A stretch of DNA of 64,000 nucleotides from Muricea muricata (Eukaryota; Cnidaria; Anthozoa; Malacalcyonacea; Plexauridae): positions 35,789,059-35,853,058 of the forward strand of contig OY979718.1 of NCBI GenBank assembly GCA_963855995.1, read 5' to 3'. Positions 1 to 10,379 of the stretch are shown here, piece after piece. Below the pieces are notes generated by a model. That model was not told where the DNA came from and did not search any database. It was given only the letters and a program-made list of their open reading frames with translations. The position numbers were made by a program, and so were the translations under genes. How positions within the stretch are numbered: position 1 is the stretch's first letter; the number at the start of each line of letters is the position of its first letter.

Positions 1-723
1 TTGTCTAACGTGTTACTGGTTGAAGGACTGAAAGCGATAAAATTACTAATATTGTTTTATCTCAACGATGTTGCAACATAGCTCAATACTTGTATCTTTA
101 TATATCTTTATCTGGTCAGAATTTCTTGAAATATTTATCATTTAAAACAAATACAAAAATATATCAGGGACAAAAAATGACAGTAAGAATTTTTATCAAC
201 TATTTCCGGCTTGAATCTCGAAATGTGTATACTTTTCTTTTGTCATTGACACGTTTACTCTTTAGAAAACTATCTATGCAGCATCGAGTGTCATCGCTTA
301 ATTGATTTATGATCAACCTGTTATAGATCGTTCAATGTGATGTCACAGTCGCCATGTCGGTGAATCAGGGCAAAGAAATTTTGTTTTTTTTTCATGTTAC
401 GGGTCACGAATGTATCCCCTTGATCTTACATGAATTTGCAACTGGGATCAAAGAACGGAACATTGGTGCGCGTAACATGAAAGAATAAGCGGATTCTTTT
501 TTTTTAAATAAGGTACACCAATATGGCTGCAAACTTTATTAATGAATATCCAGGGACTTAAGTGAAGAAGACCTATAGAAACATAAATCATAATCAATTA
601 CCGTCATAACATGACTTTTTATTGAGATATCAAATCACTACAGTGTATACTAAGCAACTTTGTCACTGAATCCGTCGTTCATTGTACATTCAGCTCGTGC
701 GTTATTTCTACAGTCTCTATCCC
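1..723. other. AT-rich intergenic stretch, no gene seen
   Basis: No open frame here resembles a known protein and no RNA gene was recognised. The stretch lies downstream of the 3' end of vanin-like copy A, which is on the minus strand, and borders a hairpin element at 724. Confidence 0.5.
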
Positions 724-1247
724 TTAAAGGGAAATGGCAACAAAATTTTTGTCGTATTATTTGAAAGAGAATCAAAAACAATATATAGAAGACTATTACA
801 GAATTTTTATATCTGCCTTATTTGGTGAGACATTTTGACTTGAAATCTTTAGTTGTCCGCCATCTTGGATATTTTTAGATATGCATGATGCGTCGCAACT
901 TGGGTCACGCAATTTTTTTTCTTGGGACACAATGATTAATCTTCTCCAATAACCGCACACATGGTAAGTGTTTCGGACTTTAGCACGGACTGAAAAGGTT
1001 TCACAAATATTTTATTGGTGGTAGGTATTTAGGAGAAGCTTTGAATCGCTTATCCCTGTTGTGACGTCACTAAAACATTGTTAATGAGGTTAAAAATTAA
1101 TCCAAGATGGCGTACAGTTCGATTATTTAGGTGACAATATCTCTCGAAGTAAAACAGATATAAAAATTTTGTAACAGACTTCTATATATTATCTTAGAGT
1201 CTCTTTCAAATGAAACAATAAAAAATTTTGTTGCCATTTTCCTTTAA
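724..1247. mobile_element. TTAA-flanked hairpin MITE
   Basis: The two ends are inverted copies. Both read TTAA followed by AGGGAAATGGCAAC (left) or AGGAAAATGGCAAC (right, reverse complement), and the similarity runs on for well over 100 bp into each arm. The ends coincide with TTAA, the target of piggyBac-type transposases. There is no coding capacity, so it is a non-autonomous element. The superfamily is inferred from TTAA alone. Confidence 0.65.
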
Positions 1248-1318
1248 TAGATATATCCCTTATTAGTACTTTTATAGTTCACTTCCCTTCTTCGTCTTAA
1301 CTTTCAGATGTACATTTT

Positions 1319-2471
1319 TTAAGCACAATAAACGAAGCGAGCCAGGAGGAAGCTCAGCAAGATAATAATATTGCCAAAAGAAGAGTGTATGGCAAACATC
1401 TTTGGAGCACCAGTCGCAGAGCTGGTAGGACTAAAATTGGTAGGACTAACATTGGTAGGACTAACATTGGTAGGACTAACATTGGTAGGACTAACATTGG
1501 TAGCATCAGTTGGTATAACAGTGGTTAAATCGGGTTTTTTCGGATCCAGATTGTAATCACGAGCATAGAGAGCAGCTGTAACTAAACCTTTGCTGAGTTG
1601 TTGTGTATTTTGTAAGTACTTCGCAGGATATCCATAGGTCCACTCCTCAGGAAGGAGAGTTACCCCGTCAGCCACCACTTGAGGAAAAACATTTGTTGCG
1701 TTTAGTTGTGACTTCAGCAAGATAGACTTGAAAATAGTTTTCGCGTTGCTTACACGTTCTCCACAGCTCTTTCGTTCAAGACTTAAGCACTTGATTAAAG
1801 TGCATGTTCTGAAGTACCACGGATTTCTACTCGCATGTAGTCCCGCATACACACCAAGAGCATACATTTCATCAGATCGTTTGCTGACCATCTCATAAGT
1901 GAGCGAACAGCAGGTTGCACTGTTGTTATAACATATATTCAAAGTGTCGTTAACTTTGACCAACTCCTTGAATAAAAATAGGTCACGATGAAGAAACGAA
2001 TAGAACTCGTCGCTGGTTGTAGGACTTGAAATGGTATTGTTCGACATTTTACTAACATTTACATGTTTTCGGCGCGATGCAGGTAAGGTGGCAATCAAAA
2101 GGGAACCGTTCTTAGATGAACTTCTGTAGAATGCCTTTGCACCCGTGTAACTGTATATACCACTGCCTGTGTTTCGCAATGAAGGCACATGAGTGTTAGA
2201 GGCGAGAAAGTTTACTCCCATCCCACGAGCCCACGAACTGTGAAATCCGATAGCCGACAGTAGCGGTAATACATCAAACCAGGCTGTGGGGAAAGCCACG
2301 TGATCAATATTATACTTCTCTACTAAAGAAATGGCTGGATCATGATAAAGAGAATCAAAGCATGTAAACGTTCCAAACTTTCCAAAAGGTGTTTCAAATG
2401 TGATAAATTCGGCCTCCACTGGAGTTTCAATGACTTTCATTTCGAACGCAAAAGGATGCTGTTTGTGGTAT
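1319..2471 (-). CDS. Vanin-like pantetheinase copy A, exon 3 (catalytic Cys, C-terminal domain, membrane anchor signal)
   Basis: Last exon of a three-exon gene modelled as 15564-15358, 2995-2676 and 2471-1319 (1,680 nt, 559 residues). The family are extracellular nitrilase-fold amidases: vanins split pantetheine into pantothenate and cysteamine, biotinidase splits biocytin. The acceptor AG at 2473-2472 completes a split Arg codon. The exon then gives the RYHK motif with catalytic Lys (about residue 179) and FTCFD with the nucleophile Cys (about 213), followed by the family motifs FPTAW, NFLASN and GSGIYS and a Cys-rich C-terminal domain. The spacing from Glu78 fits the usual Glu-Lys-Cys triad. 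The protein ends in a hydrophobic tail without charged residues, as expected for a GPI signal, preceded by repeated N-glycosylation sequons. Pantetheinase is more likely than biotinidase activity, but sequence alone does not decide it. Confidence 0.9.
1426..1500 (-). repeat. 15-bp tandem repeat inside the coding exon (N-glycosylation sequon array)
   Basis: Five contiguous 15-bp units (TAGGACTAACATTGG on the plus strand, the first with one change) encode repeated Thr-Asn-Val-Ser-Pro on the minus strand. Each unit provides an Asn-X-Ser sequon. The array lies between the enzyme domain and the hydrophobic tail of vanin copy A and is absent from copy B, which has a Ser/Thr-rich stretch there. Confidence 0.9.
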
Positions 2472-2675
2472 CTATTTGTGTAATGTACATGATGTTAAAT
2501 TAGTGGGTTTTAAGTTTACACATAAACTATTTCAACATGATGTAAACTTTTGTAATCAACCGCAGAAATGAAATCAATATACACTTACTGTAAAATAAGT
2601 AGACTATCAAACTGTCCAAATTATCTATCGTTGTTTTGACACAATTGTCAAAGAAAATGAAGAAATTCTGCGTAC

Positions 2676-2995
2676 CTGGCTATTAGTTTTCCTTTGTTAT
2701 CAAACGCGACATTTGTATTATACTGATAGCGTCCGTCGACTGGGCAGTGTGGATCTGTTCTCTTACTACATGGCTTTATATCTCCCATATTAACAACAAC
2801 GTAGATATCATTGTCCTTTGCTAAGCAACCAAGACGGTTCAGTATTGCAGTAGAATTGTCAGGTTTCGAGTTTTCACATGCGTTCCACTCAGTTTTTGTT
2901 GGGTCAGGAATGTCTTCCAAAAAAGGTCGAAATGATTCACGCGAATAAACAAAACCTGTCAGGCCGTACTCAGGAAAAACAATAATGCTGGCATT
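2676..2995 (-). CDS. Vanin-like pantetheinase copy A, exon 2 (catalytic Glu)
   Basis: The 320-nt exon is bounded by acceptor AG (2997-2996) and donor GT (2675-2674). It begins in phase 0 after exon 1 and ends two bases into the Arg codon completed by exon 3. It encodes IIVFPEYGLTG, holding the nitrilase catalytic Glu (about residue 78), then the family motif LEDIPDP, a C..C pair and the YNTNV segment. Exon length and phases are identical in copy B (22016-22335). Confidence 0.9.
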
Positions 2996-3306
2996 CTATA
3001 TAAAAGGGAAAAAATTTTAACATGTAATGACAATTTCAACAAGAGTGGAGTAATAAACTGCGTCTGGAAAAAAATCCGTTCGTACTGTACCCGGGGGGAT
3101 TTAAAAATGTAAAAATATCTCATTTGTGTTTAGAAGTAACTTTGTAAAATTTGGGCTTGCCAAAAAAGCAGATTTTTGGCAGACAACGTCTACAGTGTGC
3201 CTGAAAAAAAATGTCACTCAAACGAAAATTTAGAGTCATTAAAATCGTTCTTCATAAAGATATTTATCGTCCAATATTACTATTGTATTTTGTTATGTTG
3301 ACTTGC

Positions 3307-3531
3307 TGTCGGGGATTTGGTAGTGTTAACTAATTAGCCAATAGGAAATTATCTATCAATCGAATGCATGCGTCAGAGAGAGAGTGTCAAATTATAAGTT
3401 AGTTCGTGTGATAGCGTGATAGCGTAGGGAGTGATTTTGGGTGTCGTGATTTATGATTAAATATAGTAAAAAATTATCAAACTATTGTGAGTGTGTTGGT
3501 TTAGCAAAAGTCTCTAACGGCATTCCCGACA
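3307..3531 (+). repeat. 5' LTR of the BEL/Pao element
   Basis: 225 bp with TG...CA ends. It shares its start (TGTCGGGGATTTGGTAG), middle (CCAATAGGAAATTATCTA) and end (CTCTAACGGCATTCCC) with the 3' LTR. Confidence 0.85.
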
Positions 3532-3563
3532 AAAGTGGCACCTCCGATGGGATAGTGTGAAAA

Positions 3564-4321
3564 ATGAACGAATTATTGAAGCAAATCGACACAAAACGTA
3601 AATTGATCCAGGGCACACGAGAGAGCTTAAAACGTGCGCTGGAAAATCAAAACGCAACCAGTACAGAGCGTCAGAAAAACTCCATCGGGAAGGTCGCTGA
3701 CGAAATTTACGAGTTAAAGGTAAAAGTACAAAAAAACGCAGAGACGGGACAGTGAAACAGATATAAAAACGTGGACAGGCGGCGTAGATCAAGAACTCGA
3801 GACTTGGGGCGATGAAATTGCAAACGCAATGAAAACAATGAATGTATGGAAGGAGAAAGAGGATGATAAAGCGAAACAACATGAAAAAGAGATGGCACAA
3901 TATATTTAAGCAACAGCTGGAATTCGACAAAGCAAAAGTGGAGCAACAGATGGAACATGAACTGCAAATGGAAAGGATGCGCATTAAAGAAATCGAGAAA
4001 ACTCTGTACGTCGATGACCTGGTCAGCGGTGGCGAGACAGTTGAGAAGGTGAACCAGCTAAACAAAACTTCCACAGAGATTTTCGATGACGCAACGTTTC
4101 AACAACAGAAGCGGCATTCCAATGTTTGTGCACTCGACGTTGAAGAAACCCAGTTGTCATCTCCAACGGAGGAAACATTCGCCCAGCAGCAATTGGGGGT
4201 TCGTTCAGGCCAAACGACGCTGCTCGGTCTATCGTGGGACAAAGAACGTGACGTCATCACAGTAGAGATACCCTCCGACAAAGCACAGCGTCAAAATTGC
4301 GATTGGCCAAGAAGAATTTAA
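3564..4321 (+). pseudogene. BEL/Pao gag N-terminus joined to a reverse transcriptase remnant
   Basis: The first ORF (3564-3755, 63 codons) is a Lys/Glu-rich helical gag start. A second frame (from 3842) continues a charged coiled-coil-like stretch and then passes in frame into a BEL-type reverse transcriptase segment: YVDDLVSGG at 4007-4033, followed by LGLSWDKERD, the 'LG..W' block that follows the palm in this group. The rest of gag, protease and the fingers of the polymerase are missing, so the two ends appear joined by an internal deletion. A frame change separates the two ORFs. It is non-functional. Confidence 0.75.
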
Positions 4322-4367
4322 CCATACCTCGTTTGGAATTAGTGTCTGCACACATGGCGAGCAATCT

Positions 4368-4517
4368 GGGGCCGGTTGTATAAAACTCTTAATCACTTTT
4401 TTAATCACTGTTTCGTAGTTAAATAGTGATTAAGTACAAAATACGTTGTTCCGATTGGTTGACCTTTCTACTAATCATAGTTAACTTTAATCACTTTTTC
4501 ATACAACTGGCCCCTGG
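4368..4517. mobile_element. Small hairpin MITE in the BEL pol remnant
   Basis: The ends are inverted copies (GGGGCCGGTTGTAT at the left; ATACAACTGGCCCC at the right), with repeated AATCACTTTTT motifs inside. It interrupts the pol frame between the reverse transcriptase and RNase H remnants. A similar end, GGGGCCGGTTGTAC, occurs alone near 45852. Confidence 0.6.
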
Positions 4518-5760
4518 TCGATAATGTCCGACGAGCATTAGAAGGATTTCCGGTGAAGAAAATATTCGGCTGGTTGGATAGCACTGTAGCACTTCACTGG
4601 ATACGCCGAATTCAAGCAGTTCGTAGGGAATCGCGTGCGTTAGATCTAAGAAAAGGATTATATTCAGTGGAGACACGTTCCTAGCCAAGATAATCCAGCT
4701 GATCTCGGTAGTAGAGGAAAACACGTCGACAACACAAATCGCCTCTGGTGAGTAGGCCCAGATTGGTTGGCAACTGAGGAGAATTGGCCACCTGAGATCG
4801 TGACGATCCCCAGAAAGAGAGCTTAGCGCAAACCAAACCAATGCGAGAGATCTTCAACGTTGCCATTCCACAACCAGACGAGTTCGATTAATTACTGATG
4901 AAGTGGAATTTGTGGAAAACTCTCAGAATATGTGCATGGATTTCGCGGTTTATTCGTAACGTTGGCAAGCACAATAACAGCATAAAATGCCCGCTGTTGA
5001 CCGAGGAGATCGAAGAATGAGAAACATGGTGGATAAACAGAGTTCAAACTCGGAACCAAGATTCGCCAGAATGCGAAGAAGATCGTGCAAGAGTAAAGGC
5101 AGACCGGTGAAGTTCTTAAATGCCATGGAAGAATCCAAGGAGACCTCCCGATCTACCTCCCAGACAACGACCACTACACAGAGAAATTAGTGTAACATTG
5201 TCACAATGAAACCTTGCATGGGGGAGTAAGTCTGACCATGGCGAAAGTGCGAGAAATCTAATGGATCCCGAGACTAAGAAGACTGTTTAAAAGAGCAATA
5301 AAGCGGTGTTCCGGGTGTAGACGATTCCAGGAAATACCCTTTCCAAATCCACAGCCCGGAAAATTGCGAAAAGATTGGACTGAAGGGGACCTTCCTTTTT
5401 TAAGTCGTAGGGGTTGATTATGCTGGCCCAGTAAGATACCAAAACGAGGAAGAAAACAAAGCCCATATAATCCTACGCGTGCTCCCTGACTAGTGCCTTG
5501 TACCTCGAGCTAACGAGGATTCATCCCAACATTTAAACGGTTTATTGCAAGGAAAGTAAGGCTCAAGAAAGTTTATTCAGACAACACGAAGACATTTGCT
5601 GCCGGGGCAAAGTGGTTAAAACGAATCATGGAAGATGAAAAGTTCGAAAACTTTCTAGCGAAGATGTCGATCAAGTGGCAATTTAACCCGAGCTGAGCCC
5701 CTTGGTAGGGCGGTAGAGAAATGCTGCCGCAGTAGCAGAATGTCGCATTCAAGGTATGGT
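4518..5760 (+). pseudogene. BEL/Pao RNase H and integrase remnants
   Basis: Around 4550-4620 the plus strand encodes FGWLDSTVALHWI, the BEL RNase H/linker signature. Around 5415 it encodes DYAGPV, the first Asp block of BEL integrases. The frame is broken by several stops and shifts, so this is relic sequence. Confidence 0.65.
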
Positions 5761-6117
5761 TAGAGAAGTATTATGAACATTCAGATAAGAAAACTTTAAA
5801 TCCTTTTATCTAATATAATCATATAATCAATAAGAATAACGGATATATTGGACAGCCTATAGCTATAGAAATATACATACAGTGCGAACCATGGTATTAG
5901 TTTTATAAGATATTTATGCCGTACGTATTCAAAACGAGCAGTGTTATTCATTAAAACTTACGAACATCAAAACAAAGTTGTGACAAGATCATGGCGATGT
6001 TGATATATGATGTTAGTCACATGATTGAAAAAATATGGCGCTGTTCCATATTTGAGGTGGACCACGCTATTAGTTTTAAAAATATGATAACGCGACAGGA
6101 CGTCGTTTTTAACTTAA

Positions 6118-8085
6118 GGGGGTCAACTAGTACTGAAAACTTTTTTTGTGTTTTAATGGTATGATACTCATCTTTGGTCAGTTGTTAGAGCATGGTGACA
6201 CTGTCATGAAAATATATTTTTTAAAGTTACTGTTGCCATAGTTACCCAATTTAATTACCCCAATGGTGAAAAATGGGCACATTTGTAAACATGATATCTG
6301 AAGAAGCATGCAAGATAAAAACATAAAATAACTTTTATTTAATAGTTTAGAACATGCTCTAGGGGATGAACTACAATTATACTCACAGAGTGAATAATAA
6401 ATTTTTACAGCCAAAATGTCGAAAATTCAGGATGTCAGCATGACTTTGATTGTCATATTTTTTTGCAATTGTAGATATTTGTATGATTCTAGTTCATCCC
6501 CAAGAGTATGAAATAGAGAAGCTACATTGAAAATTTGAGGTTAATTACTCAAATACTTCTTGAGATATTGCAATAACGGTCATTGGCTATTTTCAAACAC
6601 TTGAGAAAAAACAGCTTTAAAGTTATGTTCCAAAGGGTCTCCTTTTATTTTCTGTTATCTGGTACTATTTTCAGTTATCGGCATGCTTCCAAGGCTTGTT
6701 GTAGTGTCTTTGTTGCTATTTTCGTGTTGCTGTTTTTGTGCTCTTTCACTTTGCGGACATAATATTCGCTTGTTTCTGCATTTATTCTCTAAAAAGTATT
6801 TATTGTAGCCGAACCAGCAATATTTACTACACGATCTTTGCATTCAACCGGGTTTCGCATGAATTTTAAATGTACAACATCCCAATTAAAAATTTACTTT
6901 TCCAGCTAGCACTTTTCTTATGCACGTTCCTAATTTATATCGATTTGGACTCGCGCATTACTTTGTTTAAGGCTTTTGAAAGTGATTAAAGAATACTGCG
7001 ACCATAAACGATTCTGGGTAATTGAGAAAAATTTTGGCGCGAGCCATAGCCTCCTACCAAAACAAGCTGTCCACAAGCACTGTACAATACAAACATTTCG
7101 AAACACTAGAGCGCTACTTCAACACCTCTAACTTACGGATATGAAGCCAGTTTTCACATAATTTCAAATGCTTGTGGACAGATTTAACATCAGCCTCTCA
7201 GCACCACCGAGTCGTATGAAAATTCGTAAAATACTCCTCGACTTACGCAATGTTTATATCACACACTTCTTCGTGCAACAGAGATCGGGCTCCTCGGACT
7301 TTATGATGTCCTCACCCAACTGATTCTGGTTAAATCTAGGCAGTAAACACATTACAAGCTTCACGCTTCGAAAAGCTTGTTTTCCTAACTGCCATTTTGT
7401 CTCTAGTGTCCAATCTCGTTCCCCGAGCCTGCGATCCCTTGGGAAGGAAACGGAGGCTCTGGGATAATCCGTGATCGACATACAAAAAACTGTATGTCGC
7501 CCGTACTGCGCATGTGTGGCAAATAAATAGATTCAATAAGCCGCAATAGGGAAGATGCTGGTATATATACAAATCGTATCTTTCCGGTCGACAACAACAG
7601 CCTTTATCGCTTCGTATTGACACTCCTTCAATTTGAGATTCTTCTTACCCAGTCGCTCTAACGCTTCGTCCAACACAGAATGAAATAAAATAATATTTTC
7701 CACTGACATTACAAACAAAATAGTACAAATACTGTTCCAAAAAACTTTAGAAAAATGCTTTTGTGGCTTATTTCCTATGCATGCGCAGTACGAGCGACAT
7801 ACAGTTTTTTGTACGTCGATCACGGATTATCCCAGAGCCTCCGATTCCTTCCCAAGGGATCGCAGGCTCGGGGAACGAGATTGTCTAGTGTCAGAAAACG
7901 AAACTAGTTACCAGGAATATACCGCGCGGTCAGCTCGAAATTCCACCAAAAAGCATTTAAAAACATATTAAAAGTTTTGTTATCGATCCCAAACTTTAGT
8001 AGCATTATTCTTAACTGCTTGATGCTTCCTATAAGACAAAAAAAATTTTTTTACTAAATTGCTAAATTTTGGGTATTGGACCTCC
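6118..8085. mobile_element. TTAA-flanked (piggyBac-like) insertion inside the hairpin element
   Basis: Where the sister copy reads TTAACTTAATTGG uninterrupted (about 30056), this copy reads TTAA at 6114-6117, 1,968 bp of unrelated sequence, then TTAA at 8086-8089. The inner ends are weak inverted repeats (GGGGGTCAACTA and GGAGGTCCAATA). The empty site in the other copy makes the insertion and its TTAA duplication directly visible. No transposase ORF was recognised. A Mutator-like element is nested in it. Confidence 0.75.
7411..7883 (-). mobile_element. Mutator-like (MULE) element with captured RecQ-like helicase start, copy 1
   Basis: 473 bp, flanked by a perfect 9-bp duplication TCTAGTGTC (7402-7410 and 7884-7892). 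The terminal inverted repeats are about 105 bp, start CAATCTCGTTCCCCGAGCC, and contain a small internal palindrome (CGACATAC...GTATGTCG). Between them, on the minus strand, is an open segment starting MSVENIILFHSVLDEALERL and running through the Q-motif-like KECQYEA, with the Walker A region deleted (it reads ICIYTS instead of ICILPTSYGKS). The 9-bp target duplication and long TIRs are hallmarks of Mutator-like elements. Confidence 0.8.
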
Positions 8086-9537
8086 TTAATTGGAAGTGGA
8101 AACGACATTCTTAAACCAAAAACAGCATAGGTAACAACAAGAGAATGTCTTAGTTAGAAAATAAACGAACTTGGTGTCTTAGTTGAAGAATTTTTCAAAG
8201 ATTACGTGGAACGGTGGAAAAGAGGGATTCTGGATTTCTAAAATGGATAAGAATGGGAGGTATTCGGCGTTTGAAGGAGAACTGTTCGTAAATTATCATG
8301 ATCAACGTCTATCAACATTTTGAGAAAGTTTGCTTTGCCATATATCTTCAAAACTAGCAATGATGGATTCCTGGTAAGAAATAATAATTCTAAAAGTACC
8401 CCCACTGGTGTCGTGGAATAAACGTTTGGAACTGGATTGAGGAAAAAAAATGCTCGAGAACACAACAGAAGTTTGTTCTTTTGACGGGCAGACAAAATCT
8501 GCATGATAAAGCTTGGAAAATGTATGGATGGGTTAGATTATTGATATTCAATGATGGTATGTGACCGGATAGGTTAAGGAGACTTCGAGTCAACAAAAAA
8601 GTGGTAAAGTAAACGAGTTCTGCTGGTAACAGCGGAAATAGGGATCAGAGGTCTCTTTTGCACATTTAGGCACATATGAAGACATGCTGGTTTCTAATAA
8701 TACGGATCTAAATGATCGTTCTACCACTTCTTTGGCAGGCACCTAAAACCTTTCAACAGAAGTTCCTTTTCCCAGCATTAGGTTGATCTGGACTTGTCTG
8801 TCTTGTCTGTCTCGACTTGTTGTGCTTTCTTGCACTTTTCGCTTAATCCAGTTTCTTCCATGACAGCAGTTAAGATATATTTTAAGAACCATTATTGCTT
8901 ACCAGGAATCCCTCATTGCTAGTTTTGAAGATATATGGCAAAGCAAACCTTCTCAAAATGTTGAAAGTCGTTGATCATGATAATTTACGAACAGTTCTCC
9001 TTCAAACGCCTAATACCTCCCATTCTTATCCATTTTAGAAATTCAGAATCCCTCTTTTCCGCCCTTCCACGTAATCTTTGAAAAATCCTTCAGCTATGAC
9101 ACCAAGTTCGTTTATTTTCTACCTAAAACATTCTCTTGTTGTTACCTATGCTGTTTTTGGTTAAAGAATGTCGTTTCCACTTCCAGTTAAGTTAAAAACG
9201 ACGTCCTATCGTGTTATGACGTTTTTAAAACTAATAGCGTGGTCCACCTCAAATATGGAACAGCGCCATATTTTTTTAATCATGTGACTAACATCAAATA
9301 TCAACATCGCCAGGATCTTCTCACAACTTTGTTTTGATGTTCGTAAGTTTTAATGAATAGCAATGCTCATTTTGAATACGTACGGCATAAATATCTTATA
9401 AAACTAATATAATGGTTCGCACTGTATATATATAATTCAAGTTTGTTATGTTGAACAGTTACAGTAAAATTACATATATTGGACGGTGACGTCGAAAATC
9501 CAGTATATTCGTTTCTTCAAAACGAATAGGGGGAGTG

Positions 9538-9980
9538 TGTCGGGGATTTGGTAGCATTACCTAATTAGCCAATAGGAAATTATCTACCAATCAAACGCAT
9601 GCGTCAGAGAGTGTGATACCGTGACACCGTTTAATTCGTGTGATACCGTGACAGGGTAGGGAGTGATTTTGGTCATGGCTTTATAGGATACCCTAAAGGT
9701 CGAAATGTCGAGAGAGCACTGGGTTTCTCACTCACTGTGACTGTATCTACTTCACTAAATTTAGCTAAAGCGCGAGCCCAAAGGGCGAGTAATGATTGTC
9801 GCGCTACGCGCTCTCCCTCTTTAGCTAAATTTGGTGAAGTAGATACAGTCCCAGTGAGTGAAAAACCCAGTGCTCTCTCGACATTTCGACCTTTAGGGTA
9901 TCCTATAAAGCCATGACCGAGTGATTTTGACTATTGTGAGTGTGTTGATTTAGCAAAAGCCTCTAACGGCATTCCCAACA
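9538..9980 (+). repeat. 3' LTR of the BEL/Pao element, interrupted
   Basis: Begins TGTCGGGGATTTGG after the polypurine tract and ends GGCATTCCCAACA. It is split by the hairpin insertion at 9671-9918, which is flanked by a 10-bp duplication of LTR sequence. Confidence 0.85.
9671..9918. mobile_element. 248-bp hairpin MITE inserted in the 3' LTR
   Basis: A near-complete palindrome with ends GGTCATGGCTTTATAGG and its complement. It is flanked by GAGTGATTTT (9661-9670 and 9919-9928), present once in the 5' LTR. A 9-11-bp duplication with long TIRs fits Mutator-like mobilisation; that class call is inference. Confidence 0.75.
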
Positions 9981-10379
9981 TAGCATTGCTGTTGATTTAA
10001 AGAAGATTCACCAGCGCATCAGAGAGCATATATTGCCTTTTGATTAAAACCATGATTTTTTCTCAATTTCTCAACTTTATTAAATTTAAAATGCAGCAGC
10101 CATTACGATGCGGCAAAGTAAAAATCATTGTTTAATCTCATGATCATTCAACATGTGCACTTTTCTCAGTGGTAAACTGAACAAAAAACCAAGTTGCTAT
10201 AAAAAGAAATAGCTGCATTTTAACTGTACGTTTCCCCATAATTGAATTTTTGACATGCAGATTTTATTTCTCTGTCGTTTGTAAACGAAAGCGGCTGATA
10301 TTTACAGAGAGGCTAAGCAACGTTACCAACCTTTTGTTTCGTCAAATATTATATATACGATCGCCGACTTTGCTGTGGC

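Larger units (their letters stand above)
5880..9424. mobile_element. Tc1/mariner-type long-hairpin element, copy 1 (interrupted)
   Basis: Flanked by TA (5878-5879 and 9425-9426). The terminal inverted repeats begin CAGTGCGAACCA, and the arm identity continues for hundreds of bp (for example the 8090-8430 region against 8880-9180 inverted). It is the same family as 29825-31391. Comparison with that copy shows this one is split by a TTAA-flanked insertion at 6118-8085. No transposase is recognisable. The TA target and CAGT ends suggest Tc1/mariner mobilisation, which is inference. Confidence 0.75.
3307..9980 (+). mobile_element. Degenerate BEL/Pao LTR retrotransposon with nested insertions
   Basis: The 5' LTR (3307-3531) starts TGTCGGGGATTTGG and ends CATTCCCGACA. 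A matching 3' LTR spans 9538-9980 and is longer only because a 248-bp hairpin element (9671-9918) is inserted in it. A polypurine tract (AGGGGGAG) directly precedes the 3' LTR. The interior keeps a short gag start, a BEL-type reverse transcriptase piece with YVDD, an RNase H piece and an integrase piece, all damaged, so the element is dead. The 5-bp flanks (CTTGC and TAGCA) do not match, so no target duplication is seen. It sits in intron 1 of vanin copy A, opposite in orientation to the gene. Confidence 0.85.

Noticed and set aside
1371..1556. Plus-strand ORF with repeated VGLTL
   Set aside because: It is antisense to the sequon repeat of vanin copy A.
3514..4074. 186-codon minus-strand ORF opposite the BEL gag remnant
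   Set aside because: It is the antisense shadow of the purine-rich gag coding sequence.
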